Below are positions 17,408 to 26,329 of a stretch of DNA of 64,000 bases, piece by piece. The translations under genes were made by a program, and so were the position numbers. Origin of the DNA: Streptomyces sp. Q6 (GTDB lineage Bacteria; Actinomycetota; Actinomycetes; Streptomycetales; Streptomycetaceae). Numbering within the stretch: position 1 is the stretch's first letter; every line of letters starts with the position of its first letter. The stretch lies in the NCBI RefSeq assembly GCF_036967205.1, contig NZ_CP146022.1, positions 5,270,001 to 5,334,000 of the forward strand, in the 5' to 3' direction. The notes beneath the pieces were generated by a model. That model had not been told where the DNA came from, searched no databases, and worked only from the letters and a program-made list of their open reading frames with translations.

Positions 17408-17851
17408 TCAGGCGGGACCGTCGGGCAGCACGCCGAGCCGGCGCAGCTGCGCGAGGACGTCGACGACCCCCCAGATCTCCACGATGCGCTCGCCGTCGAA
17501 GCGGAAGATGAAGATCTCGTCGTACGCGACGGCCCTCCCGGTGGGGGCGATCCCCCGGAACTCGCCCCGGTGCGTGCCCGTCACCCGGTTCCGGAAGACG
17601 ACCTTGTCGCCCTCGGCGATCACGTCCTCGACGGACACGTGCAGGTCCGGGTACGCGTGCAGCAGTACGACCCACACCTGCTTCAGGGCCTGCGCGCCGG
17701 TCGTCCCGGTCGGGGTGGGGGAGTGGAACAGCACGTCGGGTGCGACGAGTTGGTCCACGGCCTTGGCGAAGACCTCCGCGTCGCCGGAGTTCATGGCGTC
17801 GTGGAAGCGGGCGAAGAGCGCCTTGTTGGCGGCGGCCTGGTCGGTGGACAT
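17408..17851 (-). CDS. SnoaL-like (NTF2-fold) protein
   Basis: A 147-residue protein with the SnoaL/ester-cyclase pattern: an N-terminal helix with ARFHDAMNSGD, then VAPDVLFHSP, HAYPDLHVSVEDVIAEGDKVVFRNRVTGTHRGEF and FIFRFDGERIVEIWGVVD. This cone-shaped fold hosts many small-molecule isomerases and hydrolases, and many members have no known activity. It is a single gene on the minus strand between the CMD gene and deoA. The ATG start at 17851 follows a purine-rich GAGGAGGACCCC. Confidence 0.8.
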   Translation of the reverse strand: MSTDQAAANKALFARFHDAMNSGDAEVFAKAVDQLVAPDVLFHSPTPTGTTGAQALKQVWVVLLHAYPDLHVSVEDVIAEGDKVVFRNRVTGTHRGEFRGIAPTGRAVAYDEIFIFRFDGERIVEIWGVVDVLAQLRRLGVLPDGPA

Positions 17852-17886
17852 GGGGTCCTCCTCGATCGTGACGATGGTGGCTGCGT

Positions 17887-17958
17887 GGTGCCTGGGTGAT
17901 GCCTGTGCGGTGATGCCTGTGCCGTGGTGCCTGTGCCGTGGTGCCTCACGGTGGTGCC
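17887..17958. repeat. Short degenerate tandem repeat upstream of SnoaL-like gene
   Basis: Four to five imperfect copies of a 15-base unit similar to GGTGCCTGTGCCGTG fill the interval before the minus-strand SnoaL-like gene. Such runs vary in copy number by slippage; no function can be seen. Confidence 0.6.
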
Positions 17959-18015
17959 TTCATGAAGGGGACGGAGGGGGCGGGCCGCATGTGACATCAC
18001 CTTCACGCCGGGCGT

Positions 18016-18027
18016 CTATGCGCGTAG
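18016..18027. promoter_or_regulatory. Nucleoside-regulon operator copy 4 (before deoA)
   Basis: CTATGCGCGTAG matches the palindrome at 11 of 12 bases and overlaps a candidate -10 box TAGAGT at 18025-18030. Transcription would start near 18037 and give a 45-base leader before deoA. Confidence 0.75.
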
Positions 18028-18082
18028 AGTCGGCGGGTCAGTGATCGCATCGCGCCTGTCCCGAACCGTTGGAGGATCTGCC

Positions 18083-19360
18083 ATGGACGTCATCTCCGTC
18101 ATCCGCGCCAAGCGGGACCGGGGCCGCCTCACCGACGAGCAGATCGACTGGGTCGTCGATGCGTACACGCGCGGCGAGGTCGCCGACGAGCAGATGTCGG
18201 CCCTCGCCATGGCGATCTTCCTCAACGGGATGGACCGCGCGGAGATCGCCCGCTGGACCGCCGCGATGATCAACTCCGGGGAGCGGATGGACTTCTCCGT
18301 CCTCGCCCGCCCCGCCGCCGACAAACACTCCACGGGCGGCGTCGGCGACAAGATCACGCTGCCGCTCGCCCCGCTGGTCGCGGCGTGCGGCGCGGCCGTG
18401 CCGCAGCTGTCCGGGCGCGGCCTCGGCCACACCGGCGGCACCCTCGACAAGCTGGAGTCGATCCCGGGCTGGCGCGCCGACATCTCGAACGAGGAGATGA
18501 TGCGCACCCTGGAGGACGTCGGCGCGGTCATCTGCGCACCGGGCAGCGGCCTGGCCCCCGCCGACAAGAAGCTCTACGCCCTGCGGGACGTCACCGCGAC
18601 CGTGGACTGCATTCCGCTCATCGCCTCCTCGATCATGTCGAAGAAGATCGCTGAGGGGACGGGCTCGCTGGTCCTGGACGTGAAGGTCGGCACCGGCGCC
18701 TTCATGCAGGAGCTCGACCAGGCCCGCGAACTCGCCCGCACGATGGTCGGGTTGGGCCGCGACCACGGCCTGCCGACCGTCGCGCTGGTGACGGACATGA
18801 ACACCCCGCTCGGCCTGACCGCGGGCAACGCCCTCGAAGTCCGGGAATCCGTCGAGGTGTTGGCGGGCGGCGGCCCGGCCGACGTCGTCGAGCTGACCCT
18901 GGCCCTCGCCCGCGAAATGCTCGACGCGGCGGGCCTGAAGGACGCCGACCCGGCGAAGGCCCTGGCCGACGGCTCGGCGATGGACGCCTGGCGCCGGATG
19001 ATCGCGGCGCAGGGCGGCGACCCGGACGCGGCGCTCCCCGTGGCCCGCGAGACGCAGGTGGTGACGGCGCGCGAGTCCGGCGTCCTCACCCGCCTCGACG
19101 CCCTCTCGGTGGGCCTCGCCGCCTGGCGGCTCGGCGCCGGGCGGGCCCGCAAGGAGGACCCGGTCCAGGCCGCCGCCGGTGTCGAACTCCACGCCAAGCC
19201 GGGCGACTCCGTCTTCGCGGGCCAGGCCCTCATGACCCTGCACACGGACACCCCGGAGCGCTTCGCGTACGCCCTGGAGGCGCTGGACGGCGCGTACGAC
19301 GTGGCACCCGCCGGCACGGTGTTCACGGCGGGGCCGATCGTGCTGGAACGTATCGGCTGA
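18083..19360 (+). CDS. deoA: Thymidine phosphorylase
   Basis: A 425-residue pyrimidine nucleoside phosphorylase that splits thymidine or deoxyuridine with phosphate to give the base and deoxyribose-1-phosphate. It has the phosphate and nucleoside site KHSTGGVGDK (near residue 82), the family signature SGRGLGHTGGTLDKLE, and KVGTGAFM. GGAGG at 18071-18075 fixes the start at ATG 18083, not at the upstream ATGs in the same frame. It is monocistronic, preceded by the shared operator and ended by a bidirectional hairpin at 19393-19430. Confidence 0.95.
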   Translation: MDVISVIRAKRDRGRLTDEQIDWVVDAYTRGEVADEQMSALAMAIFLNGMDRAEIARWTAAMINSGERMDFSVLARPAADKHSTGGVGDKITLPLAPLVAACGAAVPQLSGRGLGHTGGTLDKLESIPGWRADISNEEMMRTLEDVGAVICAPGSGLAPADKKLYALRDVTATVDCIPLIASSIMSKKIAEGTGSLVLDVKVGTGAFMQELDQARELARTMVGLGRDHGLPTVALVTDMNTPLGLTAGNALEVRESVEVLAGGGPADVVELTLALAREMLDAAGLKDADPAKALADGSAMDAWRRMIAAQGGDPDAALPVARETQVVTARESGVLTRLDALSVGLAAWRLGAGRARKEDPVQAAAGVELHAKPGDSVFAGQALMTLHTDTPERFAYALEALDGAYDVAPAGTVFTAGPIVLERIG

Positions 19361-19392
19361 CCTGGGGATCCTTCCAGGTCAGCCCTGTCGGG

Positions 19393-19430
19393 CGAACGGG
19401 AACGGCGGACCCCCCCGCCGGTCCCGTTCG
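19393..19430. terminator. Bidirectional terminator between deoA and AEC transporter
   Basis: CGAACGGGA at 19393-19401 pairs with 19422-19430 and GGCGG with CCGCC inside, leaving a C-rich loop. It sits between convergent genes. The remaining 150 bases up to 19582 show no gene. Confidence 0.75.
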
Positions 19431-19581
19431 GCATGGCGGCATCGGTGACGCGGCGACAGGAGACGGCCACGAGCGCCCCTGGGGCGGCGCTCGTACTCCG
19501 TGATCCCTGATGAAGCGGGGGTCTTCCGGACCCTCGCCGTGGCCGTGCCGTTCTGCCCGGGGATCTCCCCCGCCCCGTCGG

Positions 19582-20517
19582 TCACCCCAGCAGCGCCGCC
19601 ACCACGACGAGCACCGGCACCGAGGCCATCGTCGACAGCAGGATCGACTCCCGCGCCAGCCGCTCGCCCACCCGGTACCGGCTCGCGTACGTGTAGAGGT
19701 TCTGCGCCGCCGGGAGCGCCGACGTCACCACGACGTCCAGCAGCCGGGCGCCGTGCAGGCCGAAGGCCCCCGCCGCGAGGGCCCACGCCGCCACCGGCTG
19801 GCCCACCGACTTCAGGGCCGTCGAGAGCAGCACCGGCACCCGGTCCGCGCCCCGCCCGCCCGGCCAGGAACTCCCGCACAGCGATATGCCGAACGCGATC
19901 AGGATCGCCGGGACCGACATGTTCGCGATCAGTTCCAGCGGGTCGAGGACGGGGGAGGGCACGCGCCGGCCGGTCGCCGAGACGACGACCCCCGACAGGG
20001 CGCCGATCGCGATCGGATTGCGGAACGGGGTGAGCAGCCGCTGCCACCACGTCTGCCGCGTCCCCGACGCCTCCGCCAGATCGAGGATCGTCAGCGCGAC
20101 GGGCGTCACCACGAGCTGCTGGAAGAGCAGCACCGGCGCCACGAGCGAGGCGTCACCGAGGACGTACACCGCGATCGGGATGCCGAGATTCCCCGAGTTC
20201 ACGTAACTGGAGCAGAGCGCGCCGATCGTCGTACGGCCCACGCCCCAGCGGCGCACCGCCGCGACCGCCACGAAGACGCCCGCCACCACCACCGTCGACA
20301 GCGCCGTGACCAGCAGGCTCGGCGAGAGGATCAGCGACAGGTCCGCCTTCGCCAGCATGGTGAAGAGCAGGGCCGGGGTCGCCACGTGGAAGGCGAGCCG
20401 GGTGAGGACCTCCCGGCCGTTCTCCCCCAAGGAGCCGCGCCGGCCGATGACATAGCCGACCGCAATGACGATCGCGATGACCGCGAACCCGTTGAGAACC
20501 CCTTGCACGGGCTCCAC
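19582..20517 (-). CDS. AEC-family (auxin efflux carrier-like) transporter
   Basis: A 311-residue membrane protein with ten hydrophobic helices in two five-helix halves. The conserved crossover helix SSYVNSGNLGIP is present, as is the second-half TSALPAAQN, both typical of AEC/BASS-fold secondary transporters for organic acids such as malate. GTG at 20517 is used; GTG 20508 is an alternative. It diverges from a STAS protein, with an imperfect inverted repeat containing TCAACGTTGA at about 20542-20551 between them. Substrate is not known. Confidence 0.88.
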   Translation of the reverse strand: MEPVQGVLNGFAVIAIVIAVGYVIGRRGSLGENGREVLTRLAFHVATPALLFTMLAKADLSLILSPSLLVTALSTVVVAGVFVAVAAVRRWGVGRTTIGALCSSYVNSGNLGIPIAVYVLGDASLVAPVLLFQQLVVTPVALTILDLAEASGTRQTWWQRLLTPFRNPIAIGALSGVVVSATGRRVPSPVLDPLELIANMSVPAILIAFGISLCGSSWPGGRGADRVPVLLSTALKSVGQPVAAWALAAGAFGLHGARLLDVVVTSALPAAQNLYTYASRYRVGERLARESILLSTMASVPVLVVVAALLG

Positions 20518-20598
20518 CCTCGGCCGCGCCGGAACCGCAGGTCAACGTTGATCCCCGTCAACGTGACCCAGCCCACGCCGCGTATCCGGCCGACGCCG

Positions 20599-21009
20599 AT
20601 GAGTTCCGCCGCGCCGCCCGGTCATGTCTACGTGGCTGCTTCCCCGTCTCCTTCCGTCGTGGTCGTCGCCGGGCCGATCCGTCCCGGCGACGCTCCTCAG
20701 CTGTGCGACCGCGTCCGGGCCGCCCGTACCGGCGCACCGGACGCCGACATCGTGTGTGACGTGTCCGGGGTCACCAGCACCGACCTCGCCACGATCGACG
20801 CCCTCGCCCGGATGCAGCTCGCCGCCCGCCGGGCCGGGGGACGGATCAGGCTGCGCGACCCGTCCCCGAAACTGGCCCTGCTGCTCCGACTCGCCGGTCT
20901 CGACGAGCTGTTGGGCCTAGGCGTCGAGGTGGTCCGGGACGCCGAACAGCGGGAACCACCGGTCGCTGAGGTCCAGGAAGCAGTGGAAGCCGGCGATCCT
21001 GCCCTCTGA
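20599..21009 (+). CDS. STAS-domain (anti-sigma antagonist-like) protein
   Basis: A 136-residue protein with one STAS domain (VVVVAGPIRPGDAPQL, CDVSGVTSTDLATIDALARMQLAARRAGGRIRLRDPSP, LLRLAGLDELLGL). In SpoIIAA-like antagonists a Ser/Thr in this DVSG..S loop is phosphorylated by an anti-sigma kinase; the Ser-Thr pair here could serve. The start is uncertain (ATG 20599; GTG 20563 also in frame). The last 31 codons run into the 3' end of the opposite-strand sigma factor; a lost stop through an indel is possible. It might act in the same stress pathway as that sigma factor, but this is only proximity. Confidence 0.72.
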   Translation: MSSAAPPGHVYVAASPSPSVVVVAGPIRPGDAPQLCDRVRAARTGAPDADIVCDVSGVTSTDLATIDALARMQLAARRAGGRIRLRDPSPKLALLLRLAGLDELLGLGVEVVRDAEQREPPVAEVQEAVEAGDPAL

Positions 21010-21897
21010 GATCTCCAGGACCTGGATCGCCCAGGGCTTGAACCCGCCGTTGTCCGGGTCGGGCTTGTAGTGGGCGAACGCCGGCGTGCCGTTCGCCGAG
21101 ACCGGCAGCAGCCGCGAGTTCTCGCACTCGTGGCCGAGCGACAGCATGAAGCCCGTGATGTCGTCCGTGCCGCGCAGCCACAGGTCGAACGGCGGCATCG
21201 TCATGACCGCGTCCTCGGCGAGCAGCTCGGTGAGCGCCTTCATGTCATAGCCCTCGAAGGCCGCGACATAGCGGTCGAGGAGCTTCTGCTGCTCGTCGTC
21301 GAGCGGGTCCGCCGTCGCCGAGTCGGCCGGCGGGGCCTCCGCGAGCGTCGCCCGCGCCCGCTGCAACGCGCTGTTGACCGACGCCACCGACGTGTCGAGC
21401 AGCTCGGCGACCTCGCTCGCCTTCCACGCGAGGACCTCGCGCAGGATCAGCACCGCCCGCTGCTTGGAGGGGAGCTGCTGGAGCGCCGCGACGAACGCGA
21501 GCCGGACCGACTCCTTCGCCACCGCGGCCTCGGCGGGATCGTGCACGGACGGCAGGACGCGGGCGTCGGGCATGGGCTCCAACCAGACATGGTCCGGGCG
21601 GGGGTTCAGCGCGGCCTGCGCGAGCGGCGCCGCCGCCGTCAGGTCCATCGGGCGGGCCCGCTTGTTCCCCGCGTTCAACAGGTCCAGGCACACGTTCGTC
21701 GCGATGCGGTAGAGCCAGGAGCGGAGGCTGGAGCGGCCCTCGAACTTGTCGAAGCTCCGCCACGCCCGCACCATCGTGTCCTGCACGGCGTCCTCGGCCT
21801 CGAACGCCGAGCCCAGCATCCGATAGCAGTACCCGGTCAGCTCGACCCGGTGCTTCTCCAGGTCGTCCAGTCCGGCTTTCGTAGCGGTGTCGCTCAT
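20917..21897 (-). CDS. ECF sigma factor of SigG/SigX5 type with C-terminal SnoaL domain
   Basis: A 326-residue sigma factor. Region 2 is near residues 20-85 (GYCYRMLGSAFEAEDAVQDTM, SLRSWLYRIATNVCLDLL), region 4 near 140-195 (LQQLPSKQRAVLILREVLAWKASEVAELL). It is followed by an extra NTF2/SnoaL-like domain (AFEGYDMKALTELLAEDAV to FLDLSDRWFPLFG). This fused architecture marks the SigG-like ECF groups, in which the C-terminal domain is thought to regulate activity in place of a separate anti-sigma. No anti-sigma gene adjoins it. Its gene overlaps the STAS gene tail-to-tail by 93 bases. Confidence 0.88.
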   Translation of the reverse strand: MSDTATKAGLDDLEKHRVELTGYCYRMLGSAFEAEDAVQDTMVRAWRSFDKFEGRSSLRSWLYRIATNVCLDLLNAGNKRARPMDLTAAAPLAQAALNPRPDHVWLEPMPDARVLPSVHDPAEAAVAKESVRLAFVAALQQLPSKQRAVLILREVLAWKASEVAELLDTSVASVNSALQRARATLAEAPPADSATADPLDDEQQKLLDRYVAAFEGYDMKALTELLAEDAVMTMPPFDLWLRGTDDITGFMLSLGHECENSRLLPVSANGTPAFAHYKPDPDNGGFKPWAIQVLEISEGRIAGFHCFLDLSDRWFPLFGVPDHLDA

Positions 21898-22028
21898 TGT
21901 CCAACGCCCCCATCGCGGCTGTGAATCCCAGCACTCCGCAAGCTACCGCAGCCCACTGACAACGGCCCCCGGACCAGCGAAATGCGCAGGTCCGAGGGCC
22001 GAAGGCCGAACTGGTGAGACGGCTGGGG

Positions 22029-23321
22029 TCAGTGCGCCGGGAGGGCTCCGGCCGTCGTCCGGTGCCGCTGCGCGCGGGCCGCGTACGTCCCCCACAGCGT
22101 CAGCGAGACGACGCCGAGCACCGCCACCAGACCGAGGCCCACCGTCCCCGCCCAGCCCTGCGCGTGGAAGGCGATCGCGCCGACGGCCGAGCCCGCGCTG
22201 GAGCCGATGTAGTACGCGGACTGGTAGAGGGCCGAGGCCTGCGCCCTGCCGTGCGTGGCCGTGTGGCTCACCGACGACGACGCCGTCGCGTGCCCGGCGA
22301 AGAAGCCCGCCGTGATCAGCATCAACCCGAGCAGGACGACCGGCAGTCGGGGCACGAGGGCCAGGAACAGGCCCGCGGTCGTGGTACCCGCGGCCAGGTA
22401 CAGCGTGCCGCGCCGCCCGAGCCGTGCGACGAGCTTCCCGGCCGCCGCCGACGAGACCGTGCCCACCAGATACACCAGGAAGATCGAGCCGACGATGCCC
22501 TGGGGCAGCGAGAACGGCGCGGCCGTGAGCCGGTAGCCGATCACCGTGTACACCGCGCCGAACACCGTCATGAACAGGGCGCCGATCACGTACAGGCGGC
22601 GCAGCAGCGGGTTCGCCAGGTGGCCGCCCACCGTCCGGGCCAGGGCGCGGGGGCGCAGCGACCCCGGCGTGAAGTGACGCGGCGCGGGCAGCAGCGCGCG
22701 GAACGCGACGGCGCACACCACCGCGATCACACCGATCGTCCCGACGGCCGCCCGCCAGCCCCACGCCTGCGCGATCCAGCCGCCGATGACCCGGCCGCTC
22801 ATGCCCCCGATGGAGTTGCCCGCGACGAACAGGCCGATGGCCGCGACCAGTGCCTTCGGCCGCACCTCCTCCGCCAGGTACGCCATCGCGGAGGCGGGCA
22901 GACCGGCGAGCGCCGCGCCCTGGAGCGCGCGCAGCGCGATCAGCACGCCGAGCGACGGCGCGAAGGGAACCAGGAGCCCGACCGTGACGGCCACCGACAG
23001 CGACGCCGTCATCACCGTGCGCCGCCCGAACCGCTCGGAGAGCGCGCTCAGCGGCAGCACGCACAGCGCGAGCGCGAACGTCGCCCCGGACACCGTCCAG
23101 CTCGCCGTGGACGCGCTCGCCCCGAAGTCGGCGGAGACCAGCGGCAGCAGCGCCTGCGTCGAGTACAGCAGGGCGAAGGTGGCGACACCGGCGAGGAAGA
23201 GGGCGAAGCTCATCCGGCGGTAGCCGGGACCGCCCGGACTCATCCGCGTGTCCGTCGGGGTGGGGGCGGCGGGGGCGGCGACCGCGTGGGTGGCGGCCGC
23301 CCGGCTACTGGCAGGAGACAT
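22029..23321 (-). CDS. YnfM-like MFS transporter
   Basis: A 430-residue transporter with 12 hydrophobic helices after a 35-residue hydrophilic N-terminus. Motif A-like LSERFGRRTVMT lies between helices 2 and 3, with a matching KLVARLGRRGTL in the second half. TACCGT on the minus strand at 23333-23328 lies six bases before ATG 23321, so it is probably leaderless. It is divergently paired with a LysR regulator across 62 bases, the usual arrangement for a regulated efflux pump. Substrate unknown. Confidence 0.87.
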   Translation of the reverse strand: MSPASSRAAATHAVAAPAAPTPTDTRMSPGGPGYRRMSFALFLAGVATFALLYSTQALLPLVSADFGASASTASWTVSGATFALALCVLPLSALSERFGRRTVMTASLSVAVTVGLLVPFAPSLGVLIALRALQGAALAGLPASAMAYLAEEVRPKALVAAIGLFVAGNSIGGMSGRVIGGWIAQAWGWRAAVGTIGVIAVVCAVAFRALLPAPRHFTPGSLRPRALARTVGGHLANPLLRRLYVIGALFMTVFGAVYTVIGYRLTAAPFSLPQGIVGSIFLVYLVGTVSSAAAGKLVARLGRRGTLYLAAGTTTAGLFLALVPRLPVVLLGLMLITAGFFAGHATASSSVSHTATHGRAQASALYQSAYYIGSSAGSAVGAIAFHAQGWAGTVGLGLVAVLGVVSLTLWGTYAARAQRHRTTAGALPAH

Positions 23322-23383
23322 GCCACGACGGTAGGACCGCCCGACTCATGCGTCCAATGCACGAACACTCCATAATCGTTCCC

Positions 23384-24352
23384 ATGCAGCATCAGCAGAG
23401 GTCACAGCCGCGCCTGTCACCCGCCAGTGACACAGAAGACATGGTCACGCTGCTCGCGCCGCGGCTCGCCTACTTCGCGGCCGTCGCCCGCACCGAGCAC
23501 GTCACGCGCGCCGCGCAGGAGCTCCAGGTACCCCAGTCGACGCTCTCGCGGGCGATGGTGCGGCTCGAACACGACCTCGGCGTCGACCTGTTCGCCCGCC
23601 ACGGCCGCACGGTCTCGCTCACCCCCGCGGGCCGCACCTTCCTGACGTCCGTGGAGCGCGCGCTCGGCGAGGTCGCCAAGGCCGCCGAGTCCGTCCGCGC
23701 CGACGCCGACCCGGAGTCCGGCAAGGTCGCGTTCGGCTTCCTGCACACCATGGGGACGGAGACGGTCCCCGGCCTGATCCGCGCCTTCCGCGCCGACCAC
23801 CCCCGCATCCGCTTCAGCCTCGTCCAGAACTACGGCGAGGCGATGCTGGAGCGGCTGCGCGCGGGGGAGCTCGACCTGTGCCTGACCTCGCCGGTCCCCG
23901 ACGCTCCCGACCTGGTCGCGCGCCGCCTCGACGAACAGCGCCTGCGCCTCGTCGTCCCCGAGGACCACCGCCTCGCCGCCCGCAAGCGCATCCGCCTCGC
24001 CGAGACCGCCGACGAGGTCTTCGTGACCCTCGAACCCGGCTACGGACTGCGCCGCATCACCGACGACCTGTGCGCGGAGGCCGGGTTCCGGCCCCGGATC
24101 GCGTTCGAGGGGGAGGAGGCGGAGACGCTGCGCGGCCTCGTCGCGGCGGGCCTCGGCGTGGCCCTCCTGCCGCCACCGGCCGTGCCCCGCCCCGGAGTCG
24201 TGGAACTGGCGGTCACCGGTCAGCGCGCCGTCCGCGAGATCGGTGTGGCGTGGCTCGACGGCCACCCGGACACGCCCCCGGTCGCGGCGTTCAAGAAGTT
24301 CCTGCTGTCCCGGCGGGGCCGGCTGCTGCCCGAACAGGCCGGAGCGGAGTAG
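23384..24352 (+). CDS. LysR-family transcriptional regulator
   Basis: A 322-residue LTTR. Residues 25-85 form the winged HTH (LAYFAAVARTEHVTRAAQELQVPQSTLSRAMVRLEHDLGVDLFARHGRTVSLTPAG), and residues 105 on form the two-lobed effector domain. CATAAT at 23371-23376 lies seven bases before ATG 23384, with no Shine-Dalgarno; the upstream in-frame ATG at 23348 would overlap the promoter. It very probably controls the divergent MFS gene; ATGCGTCCAATGCACGAAC in the shared interval has partial dyad symmetry around a T-N11-A type site. Confidence 0.88.
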   Translation: MQHQQRSQPRLSPASDTEDMVTLLAPRLAYFAAVARTEHVTRAAQELQVPQSTLSRAMVRLEHDLGVDLFARHGRTVSLTPAGRTFLTSVERALGEVAKAAESVRADADPESGKVAFGFLHTMGTETVPGLIRAFRADHPRIRFSLVQNYGEAMLERLRAGELDLCLTSPVPDAPDLVARRLDEQRLRLVVPEDHRLAARKRIRLAETADEVFVTLEPGYGLRRITDDLCAEAGFRPRIAFEGEEAETLRGLVAAGLGVALLPPPAVPRPGVVELAVTGQRAVREIGVAWLDGHPDTPPVAAFKKFLLSRRGRLLPEQAGAE

Positions 24353-24476
24353 GCGCAGGCCCTCGTCGTTGCCGGAGCCCGGCAGGCCGCAGTGCCCGGT
24401 GATGCCGTGGGACGGCCCTGACGCGCGGGCCCGCCGGGGCGCATGGTTCGGGGGACGAGACAGAGGGTGACGGAAC

Positions 24477-25589
24477 ATGGCTGACGCGCCGAGCGTACAT
24501 GCGGGGGAGTCCGGTGAATGGGCCCGCAGGGGCCGCGGGTTCGGCTGGGCGGGGCTGCTCCTCGTCCTGCTGGGCGCCGCGCTGTTCGCCCTGGTCCCGT
24601 GGGCCGAGGCGGACAACCGGGGGTACGCGGCGGCGCCCGACTGCCCGCCGGGCACCCGGTCCGGCACGTGCCGGGCGGCCGTCCCGCAGATCGTCGGGAG
24701 CAAGGGCACCGACGGCGGCAGGACCGTGACGTACCACCTCTACCTGCGCGACGTCGGCGCCCCGGCGGACGACGAGCGCATGGTGCGGCTCCCCGACGAC
24801 CTGCCGATCTACGACGCGGTGCGTCCCGGCGACCGGGTCACCGCCACGTACTGGAAGGACGAGATCCGCGCCGTCCGCTTCGGTGACGCCGTCCAGGAGG
24901 CGGAGCTGTCGCCCGTCCACGACGGCCGGCTGCCCGGGGCGTTCGCCGTGGCGGCGCTGGCCTTCGGGCTCGGCGCGCTGTCCTTCTGGGGCGGGCTGCG
25001 CCTGCGGCCCGTGCGCCAGGGAGCCGCCTACCCGTGGCCGCACATCGCCGGATTCACGGCGGGCGTCCTGATCGGCTCGGCCGGCTTCCCCGTGGTGCTC
25101 CTGGGCGACGACGTGTGGTCGGGCCTCAGGTTCACGGCCTGGGCCGTCCTGCCCGCCCTGGTCCTGTCGGTCCTGCTCTGCCGGTGGACCGTGCGCCGCG
25201 TGCGCCGGGCCGCGGCGCGCATCGTCCCCGTCGCGCCCACCGAGCGGCGGGTGGTGACCGCGGCCGTGCACGGCGACGTGCCCTACAGCAGAGCGGGCTA
25301 CGGGTACCTGCTGATCGGCGACGGGCCCGTGACGGCCACGACCGATCCCGCGGGCCGGGTCGCCCTCGCCCCGCTCCCGGAGACCCTCACGGTGCTGCGC
25401 GTACGCGAGACGCTCGTCGGCGACCCGCCGTTCTCGCCGCCCCGGCGCGGCGAGTACTACGTCGTCGTCGAGTGCGCCGACGGCGACCGCACGGTGCTCG
25501 TCATGGCCGGGCACGAGGACGCGCCGCGGGTGCTCGGCGCCCTCCTCGAAGCCGGTGGCCCACCGTCCGCCTACGCGCCGAGCGACTGA
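24477..25589 (+). CDS. Hypothetical membrane protein
   Basis: A 370-residue protein I do not recognise. One membrane helix lies near residues 22-42 (WAGLLLVLLGAALFALVPW), followed by an extracytoplasmic domain of about 100 residues with two Cys (DCPPGTRSGTC) that may form a disulfide. Three further helices lie between about 150 and 240, then a soluble cytoplasmic C-terminal domain. The pattern of a short beta-rich external domain between helices resembles DUF3592-type proteins, but this is weak. Its 3' end overlaps the convergent hydrolase gene by 19 bases. Confidence 0.75.
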   Translation: MADAPSVHAGESGEWARRGRGFGWAGLLLVLLGAALFALVPWAEADNRGYAAAPDCPPGTRSGTCRAAVPQIVGSKGTDGGRTVTYHLYLRDVGAPADDERMVRLPDDLPIYDAVRPGDRVTATYWKDEIRAVRFGDAVQEAELSPVHDGRLPGAFAVAALAFGLGALSFWGGLRLRPVRQGAAYPWPHIAGFTAGVLIGSAGFPVVLLGDDVWSGLRFTAWAVLPALVLSVLLCRWTVRRVRRAAARIVPVAPTERRVVTAAVHGDVPYSRAGYGYLLIGDGPVTATTDPAGRVALAPLPETLTVLRVRETLVGDPPFSPPRRGEYYVVVECADGDRTVLVMAGHEDAPRVLGALLEAGGPPSAYAPSD

Positions 25590-26329
25590 CCGAACCCGGC
25601 GGCCAGCGGCATCCGCAGCCCGATCGGCGGCGGCGCGGCGAGAGCGTCCTGGAGCGGCCGGGAGAACGGGTGGCCGAAGAGCGTCCCGCGGACGAAGTCG
25701 ACGGCCAGGGCGGTCACTTCGGCCCGGTGCTGCGCCAGGCGGTGCCCGTCCGAGTGCACCTCGAACCGGCACACGTCCCGGTTCGCCTTCTTCGCCCGCC
25801 CGGCGAGCCGGAACGACAACTCCGGGTCCGTACGCCGGTCGTCGGTGCCGTGCACGATCAGGACCTGCCGGCCCGCGAGCTGTTTCACCGGTTCGGGCGG
25901 CGCCGCGACATCGTCCTCCGGCAGCCAAGGGGCCAGCGCGAGCACGGAGTTGACGGCCGGATGCCCGCCCGCGCGCAGCGCCGCGCGGCCGCCCATGTCC
26001 TGCCCCGCGAGACAGACCGGCACGTCGCCGTAGCGGCGCACGACCTCGTCGGCGGCCCAGGCGGCGTCCCGGGCGAGTTCCGCCTGGGTGCCGTTCCAGC
26101 CCCGGTAGCGGTAGTGCACGACATGCGTGACCAGGCCGTCGTCGCGGCCCGCGCGCGTGAGGCGGCGCGCCAGGCGGCGGGCGGACGGGATCGTGAGCGG
26201 AGACGGTCTGCGGGTGGAGGACTCGTCGCCCCCGGGGAGCAGCAGCACCACGCCGCTGACCGCCCCGGGCACCGGCCCGATCGCCTTGCCCAGTCCGGCC
26301 GCGCGGACCGGCGTCGCTTCCTGCTGCAT
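25571..26329 (-). CDS. Alpha/beta-hydrolase-like protein with Asp at the nucleophile position
   Basis: A 252-residue alpha/beta hydrolase fold (VVLLLPGGDES oxyanion strand, nucleophile elbow CLAGQDMGGRAALR, LIVHGTDDRRTDP acid loop, SDGHRL near the C-terminus for the catalytic His). The elbow reads G-Q-D-M-G, where esterases and lipases have Ser, so Asp would be the nucleophile, as in epoxide hydrolases and dehalogenases, or the enzyme is not an esterase. It is convergent with the preceding gene and divergent from adenosine deaminase. Substrate unknown. Confidence 0.83.
   Translation of the reverse strand: MQQEATPVRAAGLGKAIGPVPGAVSGVVLLLPGGDESSTRRPSPLTIPSARRLARRLTRAGRDDGLVTHVVHYRYRGWNGTQAELARDAAWAADEVVRRYGDVPVCLAGQDMGGRAALRAGGHPAVNSVLALAPWLPEDDVAAPPEPVKQLAGRQVLIVHGTDDRRTDPELSFRLAGRAKKANRDVCRFEVHSDGHRLAQHRAEVTALAVDFVRGTLFGHPFSRPLQDALAAPPPIGLRMPLAAGFGQSLGA

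Noticed and set aside
17878-17960. Possible CRISPR-like array in the repeated GGTGCCTGTGCC run
   Set aside because: Units are only about 15 bases, imperfect and without spacers; no cas gene is present.
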